A stretch of 64,000 nucleotides of DNA from Adiantum capillus-veneris (lineage: Eukaryota; Streptophyta; Polypodiopsida; Polypodiales; Pteridaceae), in contig CM043959.1 of assembly GCA_014529385.2 (NCBI GenBank), positions 15,335,309 to 15,399,308 of the forward strand. Direction: 5' to 3'. Shown piece by piece: positions 44,923-56,278 of the stretch. Numbering within the stretch: the stretch's first letter is position 1; every line of letters starts with the position of its first letter. The notes under the pieces were generated by a model. The model was given only the letters and a program-made list of their open reading frames with translations. It did no database searches and was not told where the DNA came from. A program made the position numbers and the translations under genes.

Positions 44923-47900
44923 TTATCCTTGAATGCCGATTGAGGATGAGCAAAAGCTCAACTTCTCCTTGTTGACCACCTTTGTAAACATGTCTTCAGG
45001 ATTTTCACTTGTATGCACCTTTCCTAGCTTTAGCTGTCCCTCTTCCAAAAGAGTGCGTATGAAGTGATATCTCACCTCAATGTGCTTTGTCCTTGAATGA
45101 AAGGCTGAGTTCTTCGCAAGATGGATAGCGCTTTGGCTATCACTGTACAAGACACAATTGTCTTGTTTGAATCCAAGCTCTTCTAAGAATCTGTGAAGCC
45201 ACATAATTTCTTTGCTTGCCTCTGTCATTGCTACATACTCTGCTTCCGTGGTAGAAAGTGAAACCACTTTCTGCAGCTTTGAAGCTCAGCTTAGTGCTGT
45301 GCCTCCAACTGTGAACATATAGCCAGTAGTGCTGCTTCGAGTATCTTTGTCACCTGCTATATTTGCATCAGCATACCCTTCTAGAAAAATATCAATTCCT
45401 CCAAAATACAAAGCATTTGTTGTTGTCCCTTTTAGATACCTAAGTATCCACTTCACAGCTTGCCAATGCTCTTTACCTGGGTTGTCCATGAACCTACTCA
45501 CAACTCCCACTGCATGTGCAATGTCTGGCCTTGTCCAGACCATAGCATACATTAGAGAACCTACCGCTACAGCATATGGAACTTTAGACATATAGGCTAT
45601 CTCTTCTTGTGTCTTTGGACACATATCCTTTGTTAGTTTAAAGTGACCAGCCAAAGGTGTAGAAACTGGTTTTGCATTTTGCATTGCAAACCTTTCTAGT
45701 ACCTTCTTGATGTAATCTTCTTGAGATAGCTTCATTGTCTTCTTCGTCCTGTCCCTTGATATTTTCATACCAAGTATCCTCTTTGCAGCACCTAAATCTT
45801 TCATTGAAAAAGATTTAGACAGCTCCTCTTTTAGGTCTTTGATGTCCTGCATGTTAGCACTTGCAACATGTCATCAACATACAACATTAGGATGATGAAT
45901 TTCCCATCTCCCAAATTCTTCGTGTAGACCCAGTGATCCGAGCTGCATCTTGTGAATCCATGATCCAACATCCATCGATCGAACTTCAAGTACCATTGTC
46001 TTGATGCTTGCTTTAAACCATACAAGCTCTTCTTTAATCTGCAAACTATTTTCTCCTTACCTTTTACTTCAAATCCCTTTCGTTGAAGCATGTAGATTTC
46101 CTCCTCTAAGTCACCTGAGAGAATGCTGTATTTACATCCATTTGCTCGAGATTTAGATCATGAGCAGCCACATGGCTTAAGACAAGCTTAATTGAGTTCA
46201 TTTTTACAAGAGGAGAAAATATTTCATTGAAGTCAATACCTTTCTTTTGAGAAAAACCTTTTACCACAAGCCTAGACTTGTACCTTTTCTTCCCACCTTC
46301 TTCTTCCTTCACCTTGTACACCCATTTGTTTTGAAGTGCCCGCTTACCTTTAGGCAACTCAACCAATTCCCATGTTTGGTTGCGATGTAGTGAGTCCATC
46401 TCCACTTGCATGCTCTTCGTCCATTCTTCTTTGGATTCATGTTGCATAGCTTCTTCGTATGATTCCGGCTCTCCAGAATCTGAGATCAAGAGATGGTTGA
46501 AGGAAGGAACAAACCTTTCTGGAGGTCTACTTGCTCTTGTAGATTTTCGGGGAATAGGTTGAGGCTCCTCATTTGGTTGACGTTGTTGCACATTGTCATC
46601 GTTTGCAGTCCTTGAGTCTTCACCGTCCTCAAGCTCCATGTACTCATCACCTGTTTCTTTTGTTTGATTTCTTTCCAAGTAATCTTTGTACATATTTTGT
46701 TCGTTAAAAATTACATCCCTACTCCTTAAGATTTTAGCATCTTCAGGATTCCAAAGGCGATACCCAAAGTCACCTTCTCCATAGCCAATGAAGAAACACT
46801 TTTTGGACGTTGCACATAGCTTTGATCTTAGGCTTCTATCTATGTGCATGAAAGCGTCACACCCAAACACTTTGAGAAATTCATAATTCACCGGTTTACC
46901 TGTCCATGCCTCTTCTGGAACTCCCCCATCCAATGCCATTGAGGGTGACCGATTGATTAAGTACACAGACGTACTTACAGCTTCCGCCCAAAGCTCAAGC
47001 GGTAGGCTAGCATGTAGGCGCATGCTTCGTGCTCGCTCCATGATTGTCCTATTCATTCTTTCTGAAATCCCATTTTGTTGAGGTGTCCTTGGGGTTGTCC
47101 TTTGCCTCCGAATGCCATTGCTAGCACAAAAGCTTTCAAAATCTTGGCTGCAATATTCACCTCCATTGTCGGATCTGAGGCATTTAACCTTGGTACCTGT
47201 TTCATGCTCCACAAAGGCTTTCCACCTTTGAAATATAAAAAATACATCCGATTTATTCTTCATGAAATAAACCCATGTTTTTCTAGTCGCATTGTCTATG
47301 AATGTTACATAGTACAATGAGCCACCAAGAGATGGTGTACTTGCAGGACCCCAAACATCAGAATGAACCAACTCAAGTTTTTTATTTTTTCTTTCATTTC
47401 TTGATTTTTGAAATTTTACCCTCTTTTGTTTACCATAAACACAATCTTCATAGAACTCTAAGTCCACTTCTTTCAAACCTGGTAGAAGCTTCTTTGTTTG
47501 AAGGATTTGCATTCCTTTGGCACTCATATGCCCAAGCCAATAGTGCCACACCGCACTATCAACTTCTGTAGTTGCTGCACAAGCTGAAGGCTGCGTGCTA
47601 ACAGTACACAAGTAAAGTGTACCAACCCTTTCTCCCTTAGCAATCACCAAAGATCCTTTTGAGATCTTCCACCGTTTGTTTCCGAATGCAATGTTGTGAC
47701 CTTCATCGTCCAATTGTCCTGTAGAAATCAAATTTTTGCGAAGAGAAGGAACATACCTAACATCTTTAAGCTTCCATTCATTTCCGTTAGCAATTTTGAT
47801 AGAAACTGTACCTTTGCCGACAATCTCACAAGCTTCATCATCTCCCAAGTATACATACCCAAAATTACCTTTGGTGTAGTCTTGGAAATGTTTCTTGTGT

Positions 47901-48798
47901 GGTGTCGCATGGAATGAAGCCCCGGAATCTACTATCCAGGAATTAGACACATTGTCTAATGAGAGAATTAGAGCATCTTGCTCTACTTTACCTGCCACAT
48001 TGGCCTCCGATGTTGGCTTGTTGTCTTGAGACTCTGTCTCCTTCTTCTTCTTGGACCAGCAATCCTTCTTAACGTGGCCCTTCTTGCCGCAGTTCCAACA
48101 TTCAAGAACTGACTTTGTGAGTGACTTGCTCCGCCTTGAGCGATCATGACCCTTTTGGTTTTTGAACTTCTCCTTATGCCTTCCTCTTGTTTCCACTGAC
48201 AATGCAGCACTTGATGATTCTCCTGTGCTTCTCCTTCGTATTTCCTCGCTTAGGAGAACACCCACAACATCATCAAACTTAAGAGTATTTGTGCCAGAAA
48301 TAGAATTACTTACAGCCATCACAAGGCTGTCCCAACTATTAGGTAGAGATGATAGTATAAGGAGAGCTCGCACTTCTCATCGAAATTGATTTTCATGAAT
48401 CGAAGTTGACTTATGTTTGTGTTAAAGTTATTTAGGTGTTCTGCAACTGAACCATTCTCTGCCATCTTTAGATTGAACAAGCGCTTCATGAGAAATACCT
48501 TATTGGATGCCAATGGTTTCTCGTAGAAGTCGTCAAGTGACTTCATCAAGTCCTTCGTGGTCTTCATCTCCGAAACATTGAAGTCCAACATTGACTCTAA
48601 GCTTAACCGGATTGTTCCCAGTGCCTTTCGATCAAGGACAATCCATGCTTCATCTGCCATCGTTGCGGGCTTCTTTGCAAGACCGCCTAGTGGCAAATAG
48701 AGGTCCTTCTGGTAGAGATAGTCTTCAATCTGCATCTTCCAATGTTGGTAGTTTTTGCCATTGAACTTCTCAATCTTGAGCTTTCCTTCCTCTGCCAT
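44923..48798 (-). pseudogene. Copia gag-pol polyprotein, few breaks
   Basis: From ATG 48798 (MAEEGKLKIEKFNGKNYQHW; the frame itself opens slightly upstream). Domains in order: gag; zinc knuckle CWNCGKKGHVKKDC; protease with the active-site motif SWIVDSGASFHAT; integrase with HSDVWGP, SDNGGEY and QQNGISERMNRT; reverse transcriptase with MDVNTAFSQ and LYVDDML; RNase H with STTEAEYVA and YSDSQSAIHLAKN. Frameshifts lie near 48365, 46100 and 45850, and a TGA replaces Trp just before 45286. All catalytic motifs are present, so inactivation is recent. It would encode the particle protein and the enzymes for copying and inserting the element. Confidence 0.95.
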
Positions 48799-48855
48799 AA
48801 CTCCCACTCAATTCAAGGAACCCTTTCCTTGAGATAACTTAGCTACGAGAAAACC

Positions 48856-48869
48856 TTGCTCTGATACCA
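48856..48869 (-). other. Primer-binding site, initiator tRNA-Met type
   Basis: Minus-strand TGGTATCAGAGCAA, two bases after the LTR end; a standard plant Copia primer site. Confidence 0.92.
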
Positions 48870-48871
48870 GT

Positions 48872-48956
48872 TGTTAGGAAATATGACGTAGCTAAATAGA
48901 TATTTGAGTAGATTACTTAATGGAGAGAGGTAGATTTCACACACAAGAGATTATAG

Positions 48957-49021
<65 letters not shown>

Positions 49022-49650
49022 CACGATATACGTGGTTCACCCAATGTGGGCTACGTCCACAGGAAAGCAGCCACTCAATGGCTTTAGTACTTCAAAACAA
49101 GAAGTAGTTTACAAAGGGATTATACCCTTAATGGAGCTTCCGCCTTGCTTCACTCTCACCACCTCACACTCACCTTGTTGCATCAACTTCACACTATGAA
49201 ATGTGTGTAGAAATGGCCTCCTTTTATAGGCCAAAAGGGCTGCCCTCTCTCATAAGAGGCAGCCATGTGTAGCCACCTTTGTGTAGATAAGTCCAAATCG
49301 GACCCTTCAATCCGCCCATGTGTGGCCGCCCTTGAGAAGACAAGTCCGCTTTTGAATTCGACCACCGGCCACCGGCCATTGACTTCCGACCACCGGCCAC
49401 CGGCCAACCGATCGGTTGTTTTCCGACCACTTTTTGACCCCCGTCCTGCCATAATATTCCGACGAAGGAAAAAAAAGTCTCGGGGGCGGGGACTTCCGCC
49501 CCCGAGGCCCCTAAAGTTGCCCTTGATTTTTGGCCGTGAAAATTTTGGTTTTTGGCGAGTGATTTTCCTTCACGCACGATAATGGGGGCCTTACAAATGT
49601 GCGCTTTTACCACAGAAGATTACAAGGTAAATCAGGCTTCATACTTAACA
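48872..49650 (-). repeat. 5' LTR of the Copia element (779 bp)
   Basis: Same ends as the left LTR. It contains a GC-rich segment at about 49305-49510, with CCACCGGCCACCGGCCA repeated twice, that is absent from the left LTR. GA run at about 48960-49016. Confidence 0.95.
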
Positions 49651-49655
49651 AGTTT

Positions 49656-50511
49656 TAGGTCGTAGGTCTTCGTGCACTGCTCGGTTTCTAGCGTTTTTTC
49701 TAGGGCTTTAGACTAGCTATTGGACGTACTAAATGGATCATTGTCGAGTAAAGAAATTACCCCTCATGTCTCGTGTGAGACGGCGCTGAGAATGGTCAAC
49801 TGTGGGCTCCGAAAAAGTTGCACGAAAGAGGACGAAATCTCTCTCTGCAAAGGCAATGAGGTGGTTTTAGCCTACCTTGGATATCTATACCTGGACTTCC
49901 AGAACCAAATTTCCCCAGCTTCCCTTGTTAGTCATACTAGGCCGTGAAATCTATGTTAGACTCAAAAATTTCCCTGATGGGATTCATGTAGCTCATTCTG
50001 CAAGAATTTTGCAAAAGTAGGCTTGGCCGCTTAATTAAGCTTCCTGCTTCCATCTTTTGATTTCATTGAAAATTTTTGTGCTTGTCCGCTTTGTCTTTTT
50101 GATCACCATTGTGTCTTCCATTTTTTCATCTGAGATTTCCTGCTATTTATTATTAATTTTTGACATGTTTATTTGAAAAAATCAAAGAAAATAGCAAAAT
50201 TCTCTAAAAAAGTAAAGTAAAAATCCAATAATTAAGAAAACCGCTTGAAAAACACAGCTTTATTGTTTTTTGTTGGAATTTTCTATTTTTAAGCCTCATT
50301 ATCAATAAAAATGATGAAAAATATCCAAAAAAGGACTATTTTTGATGAGTTTCTGAAAGTATTTACACTCATTGGGAAGATATTATCAATGAATTTTCCC
50401 TTGATGATGAATTATAAGGATATTATTAGGTAATTTTGCAAAAAATCACACATTAACATCGAACTTTTTCCTACTCCTTCAAACATTGCCCTTAATTACT
50501 TAGTACTTAGT
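49656..50511. other. Non-coding, AT-rich; rest of the family B spacer
   Basis: No coding frame is supported (the 75-codon plus-strand frame at 49720 has no domain). With the Copia element removed it joins 44270 and gives a spacer of about 2.1 kb between the polypurine tract at 50512-50530 and the family B ORF. Confidence 0.5.
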
Positions 50512-50530
50512 GCCCTTCCACCCCTCCTAG
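50512..50530 (-). other. Polypurine tract after the integrase-retropepsin frame
   Basis: Minus-strand TCTAGGAGGGGTGGAAGGG, some 45 bases after the stop at 50577. Layout and wording match 15809-15825. Confidence 0.55.
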
Positions 50531-50576
50531 AAGGCGTACTCCGGGACGACTGTGTGCATGGGTGGAACAATCGTGT

Positions 50577-53040
50577 CTATGCATAGCCGTGGTTGGAATC
50601 TACCATGCTATGTAGATCAATGCAATTCAAACCAATATATTGTGCAAGAGTTGGGTCTTGAGTAATTTCCAATGTCGAGGTTTGCTGTTGATGTCTTCCA
50701 AAGAGAAAATCTTGTAGCTTGTGTGCTCTTTGTTTGATTGTACCATCAGGATGTTTTAGCACACTGATTGCTTGAGCTGTTGGTAGCACTTTTGACTCTT
50801 GTTGAGCTTTTTCTCGCCATTGGTAGCTTGGTCGGTTTGGTGCTGCATGGTGTGGTGGAGTCTATTGAGACTTAACTCGCCATTCCTTGATTGGTTTCGC
50901 GTTTTGTGGAGAAGATAAGAGCTCCTTTTTCTTCCAAACCATTTCCATGTTAGGTTCCTTGCTTGGAGATGCCCATCTCTGTGTGTTAACCCTTGGAAAC
51001 CTTCCTTTGTTTTGTCGGGCGGTGAAGTTTTAGGTACCCAGATTTGAATCGGCTTATCCTTAAGCTGTGCTTTTGGTACCCAAATTTTCTTGACTCCTTG
51101 CATGCTATATGTAGCATTTGATTGTCGAGGGGATGGAGAAGATTGACTACTTCTTGGTTTGGTCTGCTGATTGCTTCTTTTCCATTCCTCCTTGCTTGGT
51201 GCAATTGGAACAATAAGTTGCCCTCCTCTAGGTGATAGCTTTAGCTGATTTGTATCCCAATCTGGTAATGCTTTGTATGTTCGCATCCAGGGAATTCCAA
51301 GAATCATCGTCTCATTCATGTGTTCATCTGGCAAGCAGACAAACTGATGAGGACATGAACATCCGTGTACTATCACATTCAAGTTGACTACTCCCAATGT
51401 TGGAGTTGGGTTCTTGTTGCATCCTTTGATTATAGCTATTCCTGTGATCAATGCTTGACTCGTGGCCTTTTTGTATGTGGAATAACTGACTGCATTTACT
51501 CTAGCTCATGTGTCGACCAAAGAATTGGTACTATGATTGTAGAGCTGTACTTTGATGCGCAGATCCATTCTATCTTACCAGTCATCATCTGTTGAAACTG
51601 CGTCTTTAGGTAATTCCCATTGTCGATCATCTATTTCCAAAGTGTTGATGGGAATCGGTATCTATTGATTCTTGAGAGTAACTTTCCGCTTGAGTACCCG
51701 AAGCCTAGCTTCCTCTTGGGCTTCATCAATAACCTGCTCTCATTTGATCTTTCTTTGCCTGGCTGCATGTATTCTTTCTAGCAATACATTGGTTAGTGGA
51801 AAATTGTATTTCTGTAAACAACATCCACTAATCCAATTAGCCATTGGTTCACCATCTAGGGTGGACAATTTTACTGCTCCACTTCGAGATACATCTTCAA
51901 TGATAAACGGTCCGTTTTTCTTTTTCTTAAACTTGGGAATGTGTTGCTTAAGGGAATAGACTAAAACTAAGTCCCCTTTCTTGAAGATTTTTGTGATTAA
52001 GTGGGAATCAAAAAACTATTTTTGTTTTCGCTTTTGTGCATAGATATGAGCTACAGTAGTTAGCCTTTGCTCGTCTAGCTTTTCCAAATCTTTGAGACTT
52101 TTTGACAATTTCGTGTCCAGTCCACTCAAGATTCTGTGCTACCCTTAATGTCGGCAATAGAAATTCTATTGGAAGTATGGCATCAAGACCATAAACAAGG
52201 TTAAAGGGTGTGGCATTTAAAGTTGTTTTGAATGAAACTCGGTAAGCCCATAGAGCAGCATGGAGATTCATTTCTTCTTGAACTAACCACTTTAGTCAGC
52301 ACCGAGCTAAGAATCTTATTCGTATGCTCAGCTTGTCCGTTTGCTTGTGGGTGATAGGGAGTTGATTTGTTATGGATGATCATAAACTCATTAAGCAAAT
52401 ACTCTATTACCTCATTGAGGAAATGAGTTCCCCGATCACTGACAATCTCTATTGACAGTCCATACCTTGTGAATACATACTCATATAAGAATGCAACAGT
52501 GGTTCTAGCATCATTCTTTTGAGTTTCTTTAGCCTCGGCCCACTTGGTCAAATAGTTCGTAGCTACAATGATATATTGAGCTTGGGTTCTATAAGCAGGT
52601 GGCTATATCGGTCCAACAAAATCTATACCCCATTTTGCAAAATCTCTAGCCCCCATCATTGGTCTTAAGGGCATGCTATCTACTCATGTTGGCATTTTTG
52701 CTCGTTGACAAGCATCACACCTTCGAACATATTCTTTAGCATCTGTAAAAAGTGTTGGCCACCATATGCCTGCCATCAAGATTGCTCTTGCGGCGGTCTC
52801 ACTAGAAAAGTGACCTCCAGCTAATCCAGCATGTGGTTGTTCTATAATCGGAATATACTCGTTTTCATTCGCACAAAGACACAAATGTTGATCTTTATCT
52901 CTCCGATACAATTGGTTCCTTAAAAGAGCATAGTCTCTTGCTTTAGTTTTAATTGCTCTTCGATGGTGTTTACTCATATCCTCAGAAAATGTTTGGCTCG
53001 ATAAGTCAGTAATAACCAGATAATTACTCCACTTAAGAAC
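50577..53040 (-). pseudogene. Gypsy integrase followed by a C-terminal retropepsin domain
   Basis: Minus strand from 53040: a His-His-Cys-Cys finger (HAGLAGGH...CDACQRA, about 52830-52690); the integrase core with GIDFVGPI, VSDRGTHF and NGQAEHTN, so all three catalytic acids are present; the C-terminal domain (KKGDLVLVYSLKQHIPKF, SGAVKLSTLDGEPMANWI). Without an LTR between, a linker with EEARLRVLKRK continues into a retropepsin-like domain: DLRIKVQLYN, SLVDT-stop-ARVNAV, and ETMILGIPWMRTY. The Gly of Asp-Thr-Gly is a TGA (51506-51508). A Pro/Trp tail with KKIWVPK follows and ends in GYA-stop at 50577. A protease after integrase is not the usual Gypsy order. Frame breaks at about 52680, 52600, 52270, 52010 and 50770. 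Confidence 0.8.
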
Positions 53041-53215
53041 ATGTGGCCGGTTAGGCCAAGTGCCCGCCCACTATATTTATTCATTATGTACATAATAGAA
53101 TAAGGGGGCTCACATGTAGAGAGTGAGTTTTAACCCTTGCAAACACAAGGTCTCCTCTTCTCCTCTCTTTTCCATTGTTGCACACACTCACACACGCTTT
53201 CGCTTGTGCACTTCA
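53041..53215 (+). repeat. 5' LTR, truncated (175 bp)
   Basis: ATGTGGCCGGTTAGGCC... to CACTTCA, aligned to 55997-56171; the first 17 bases (TGTTGGGGTAAAGCCCC) are missing. Confidence 0.85.
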
Positions 53216-53217
53216 AC

Positions 53218-53229
53218 TGGTATCAAAGC
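53218..53229 (+). other. Primer-binding site, initiator tRNA-Met type
   Basis: TGGTATCAAAGC two bases after the LTR; one base differs from the usual TGGTATCAGAGC. Confidence 0.8.
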
Positions 53230-54264
53230 TTTGGCTTCGCAACAGATGGAGTGCTGCAGAGAAGTGAGCTTTCGGCTATGGTGAGCTCGCTTTCGGTGGA
53301 AGCTTGATATTGGTGAGCAATCACCAGATCTATACTCACGGAAGCTTGAGGGACATTCCTAAGCTTGAGAGAAGGGTATATTGCAAGTGTGTATGCTTTT
53401 TTGTAGCCATACTTGCAGGAAGAATGCAGATTTTCATTTTCGCAGGTCATTTTTTGGGCTCCGAAACAATGTTTTTTGCGTAACTTTTGCATACGGAATA
53501 CGATATATGCAAGGTTAAGGTGTAAACTGAGGTTTTGGCACGTTCCGGACACAATGGTGATGTCCATTTGGACTGATTTTGACATCTAAATTTTTTGCAG
53601 CAGCAGTTGTTTATTGAGTGTCGAGGATTCCACACATGGTTTGCTCTCGGATGTGAGAGTGGTAATGGCTGCAAGTTTGCTCACAAGTAAAGGATACGAT
53701 GTATTCCTTATGTGGTTTGATGCTCAAGGAGTTGAGACTTTGGGGCAACTCATGTATGCTGGAGTGCGACTTTTGCGCATGATTTGCTCATGGTTTTGAG
53801 CATGTTTATGGCATGTATGGTTATTATGGTTAGATAGACAAATATTCCCGAAACTCTGCCGGATTTTTCTTGCGAGTTTATTTGTTTATGCGCATGGTTT
53901 GAAATTGTGGTTTAATTGTATTTGGCACTTAGTGGTTGCTTTGCCATAGTGTTTTGGCATTGTGTTGTGAGAGTGTTTGCTCATCGGATTATGTCATTTG
54001 ACATACATGTGGTAATCTCTTCAGGAGGGAGATTGTTGATGATAGTTTCATCGATTACCACATAGTGCTCTTGGATTAGAGCGGGTGTTTTGGTATCATT
54101 TGAGCGGTTTTGCTCACTTCTTCGTTACATTGATCGACATATTTGTTGACACTTCTCTTAAACAGCTTATGTTGTATTTTGACAGTACTTGGTGTATGAG
54201 TTAGCCAGGCTTTGGCTAGTGTCAGTTGATCAATTTGTGCTTGGTCTTGTCACAGGTTATCGCC
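53230..54264 (+). other. Leader of the non-autonomous Copia element
   Basis: About 1 kb without a supported coding frame between the primer site and the gag ATG at 54265. A gag leader of this length is long for Copia and may hold packaging signals. Confidence 0.5.
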
Positions 54265-55896
54265 ATGGATTTGGCATGTACATCATTGTCAGGGTTTGTG
54301 CTTTTCCATACAAAGTTTGATGGTTCAAACTTTGAGCATTGAAAAGCAGGTATGCATGATGCATTAACTCAGTTGGGCCAAGTTTTTCCACTACAGGGCA
54401 TGGATACTAGGCCAGAGTCTATGATTGACGATGAGTGGGAGGACTTGGATGAGCTTGCACGTTCGACGATCATGTTACACCTTGGTGAGTCTGTGTATCG
54501 CATTAGTTTGGATGCATGTACAACTAGAGAGTTATGGCAAAGATTGTGCAATGCTTTTGGCACAAATGAGTCTAGAGAGATGCCGGCAGTCAAAGGACAA
54601 CCTTGCAGACATAGAGATGTTGTGTGTTGGCATTGTGGTCATACAGGTAGGTCATGTACGTAGGTGTTGTTTTCGACGGATGAGATAGTGAAGGAGACAG
54701 CACAAGAGGGATGCTATCACTTGGGATGATGTGGGAGTAGATGTAGCGTATGTGTCTACGCATGACGTAGATGTCACCTTTGATTCCATGTTTACTCTTG
54801 ACTTTCTTATGTCGGTTTTTGACAACAAATTACCTTCGCATTGGATACTAGATGTGAGTGCTAGATTTCATGTCACACTGAGTCGTGAGTGGTTTAGCAC
54901 ATATGCTAGTGGTATGCTTGGACATGTGTGTCTAGCTGATGGTTCAATACATGACATAGTTGGTGTAGGGGATGTCAGACTATTGTTGCCAAGTGGTGCA
55001 TCATACGTGTTATGAGATGTACGCCATGTGTCAGGTTTGACGCAGAGCATGATCTTTGTGAGTCAGTTACGAGACAGCGGATGCCAGGAAGTGCTGGATG
55101 AGCACAATTTCAGATTGCATCGTGGACAGCTAGTCATAGCAAGATTTGCTAGTGTTGGTACGATTCATGCAATGCAAATACGCATGTACGAGATGATATA
55201 GTCTTCGTGAGTACACAAACATGCAGATAGACGAGGCATGTCTCCTTTGTGGATATGTTGCATGATGCTCTAGTTTGTGAGCATGTTGAGCCAGTTGTGC
55301 AGACAGTTGTGCAACAAGGCATGTCATTCGTGGATACAATGACGGATATGGATGGCTTGAGTGTTGAGGATTCAGCCGTGATTCAGTCATTCATGGACAT
55401 GCTTAGGCCAGAGGCTGATGTGTGTGAGTTAGAGCTAGGGATTGCTCTTACCACACAGGGTTCAGGACAGACACATGCTCTTGGTGTGCATGTGACATGC
55501 GATGGACACGAGGATGGATTCCAAGGATCGGATTTTGGGTGTCAGAGTGATTACCATGAGTGGAGTTCTGAGCCAGATTTGATTGAGATGGTCAGATTGG
55601 AAGATATTGCTAGGATTGCATCAGCATTTGGGAGTCTCATGTACGAGGTAATGATCTCGAGACCCGAGATTGCATTTGCAGTAGGTGCATTTGCAGTAGG
55701 TGCATTTGCAGTGGGAGCAGTTAGTCGTGTAGTGACTGATGTTGGCCTTGAGCATAGGGGTACTTTGCAGCGTATGGTGAGATACCTGCAGGGTGTGTGC
55801 GACTTTGGTGAGGAGTATTGTGTTTATTGCTCTATACTTTCTCTACGATTAGAGCTGGATGCACACAGATTCAGTGAGCCAGTGGGAATTGGCTGA
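54265..55896 (+). pseudogene. Copia gag/protease-remnant ORF, several breaks
   Basis: From ATG 54265: a gag part (FDGSNFEH then TGA for Trp, later MHDALTQLGQ), a zinc knuckle around CWHCGHTG with a frameshift, and a protease remnant (HWILDVSARFHVT, VCLADGSIHDIVGVGDVRL) in which Asp-Ser-Gly has become Asp-Val-Ser. An acidic stretch follows, and the end reads SLMYEVMISRPEIAFAVGAF, a fragment of the RT/RNase H connection. The layout is the same as at 19418-21079. A 15-bp unit is tripled at about 55671-55715 (FAVGA three times). Confidence 0.75.
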
Positions 55897-55979
55897 GGTC
55901 ATACTTGTGATGGCCTTGTATAGGTTTTGTACGGTTTTCTTTTCTCTCTCACGACCACATTGGCCTTTACTTGGGAGGT

Positions 55980-56171
55980 TGTTGGGGTAAAGCCCCATGT
56001 GGCCGGTTAGGCCAGATGCCCGCCCACTATACTTATTCATTATGTACATAATAGAATAAGGGGGCTCACATGTAGAGAGCGAGTTTTAGCCCCTACAAAC
56101 ACAAGGTCTCCTCTTCTCCTCTCTTCTCCATTGTTACACACACTCACACACACTCCCGCTCGCGCACTTCA
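55980..56171 (+). repeat. 3' LTR (192 bp)
   Basis: TGTTGGGGTAAAGCCCC...CACTTCA, after the polypurine tract TTGGGAGGT. It differs from the 5' LTR by a few bases and by the 17-base start. Confidence 0.85.
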
Positions 56172-56278
56172 CTAATATCTCTCCTCATAGTCGGCCAAAA
56201 TACTCCAAGTCTCAAGATTCATTGCATAGTTTCCGCAAAGTGAAGTCCTACTATGGTAACATGTGCTTGACTTAGGTA
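56172..56278 (-). pseudogene. Integrase zinc finger, cut by the Copia element
   Basis: Minus-strand remnant YLSQAHVTIVGLHFAETMQ, a stop, then ILRLGVFWPTMRRDI, the first half of a Gypsy integrase His-His-Cys-Cys finger. It follows the RNase H frame directly. A second, different finger of this type lies beyond the Copia element at 52690-52830. Confidence 0.65.

Larger units (their letters stand above)
44271..49655 (-). mobile_element. Copia LTR retrotransposon with target-site duplication
   Basis: Left LTR 44276-44860, right LTR 48872-49650, both TGTTAGG...CTTAACA on the plus strand. The 5-bp duplication AGTTT is at 44271-44275 and 49651-49655. The element reads on the minus strand: primer site at 48856-48869, gag-pol to 44923, polypurine tract at 44861-44871. 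It inserted into the spacer region of the Gypsy-type element. The right LTR is about 195 bp longer than the left because of a GC-rich segment. Confidence 0.97.
53041..56171 (+). mobile_element. Non-autonomous Copia element with two LTRs
   Basis: 5' LTR 53041-53215, primer site at 53218, long leader, ORF remnants 54265-55896, polypurine tract 55970-55979, 3' LTR 55980-56171. The 5' LTR lacks the first 17 bases of the 3' LTR, and no target duplication is visible, so the left end was trimmed. It lies in the integrase region of the Gypsy sequence. Integrase and most of the reverse transcriptase are absent, so it depended on another element. Confidence 0.85.

Noticed and set aside
48856-48869. tRNA gene
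   Set aside because: Only the primer-site complement of a tRNA 3' end is present, not a cloverleaf.
49265-49582. 105-codon frame in the GC-rich LTR segment
   Set aside because: It lies inside an LTR, in low-complexity sequence present in only one of the two LTRs.
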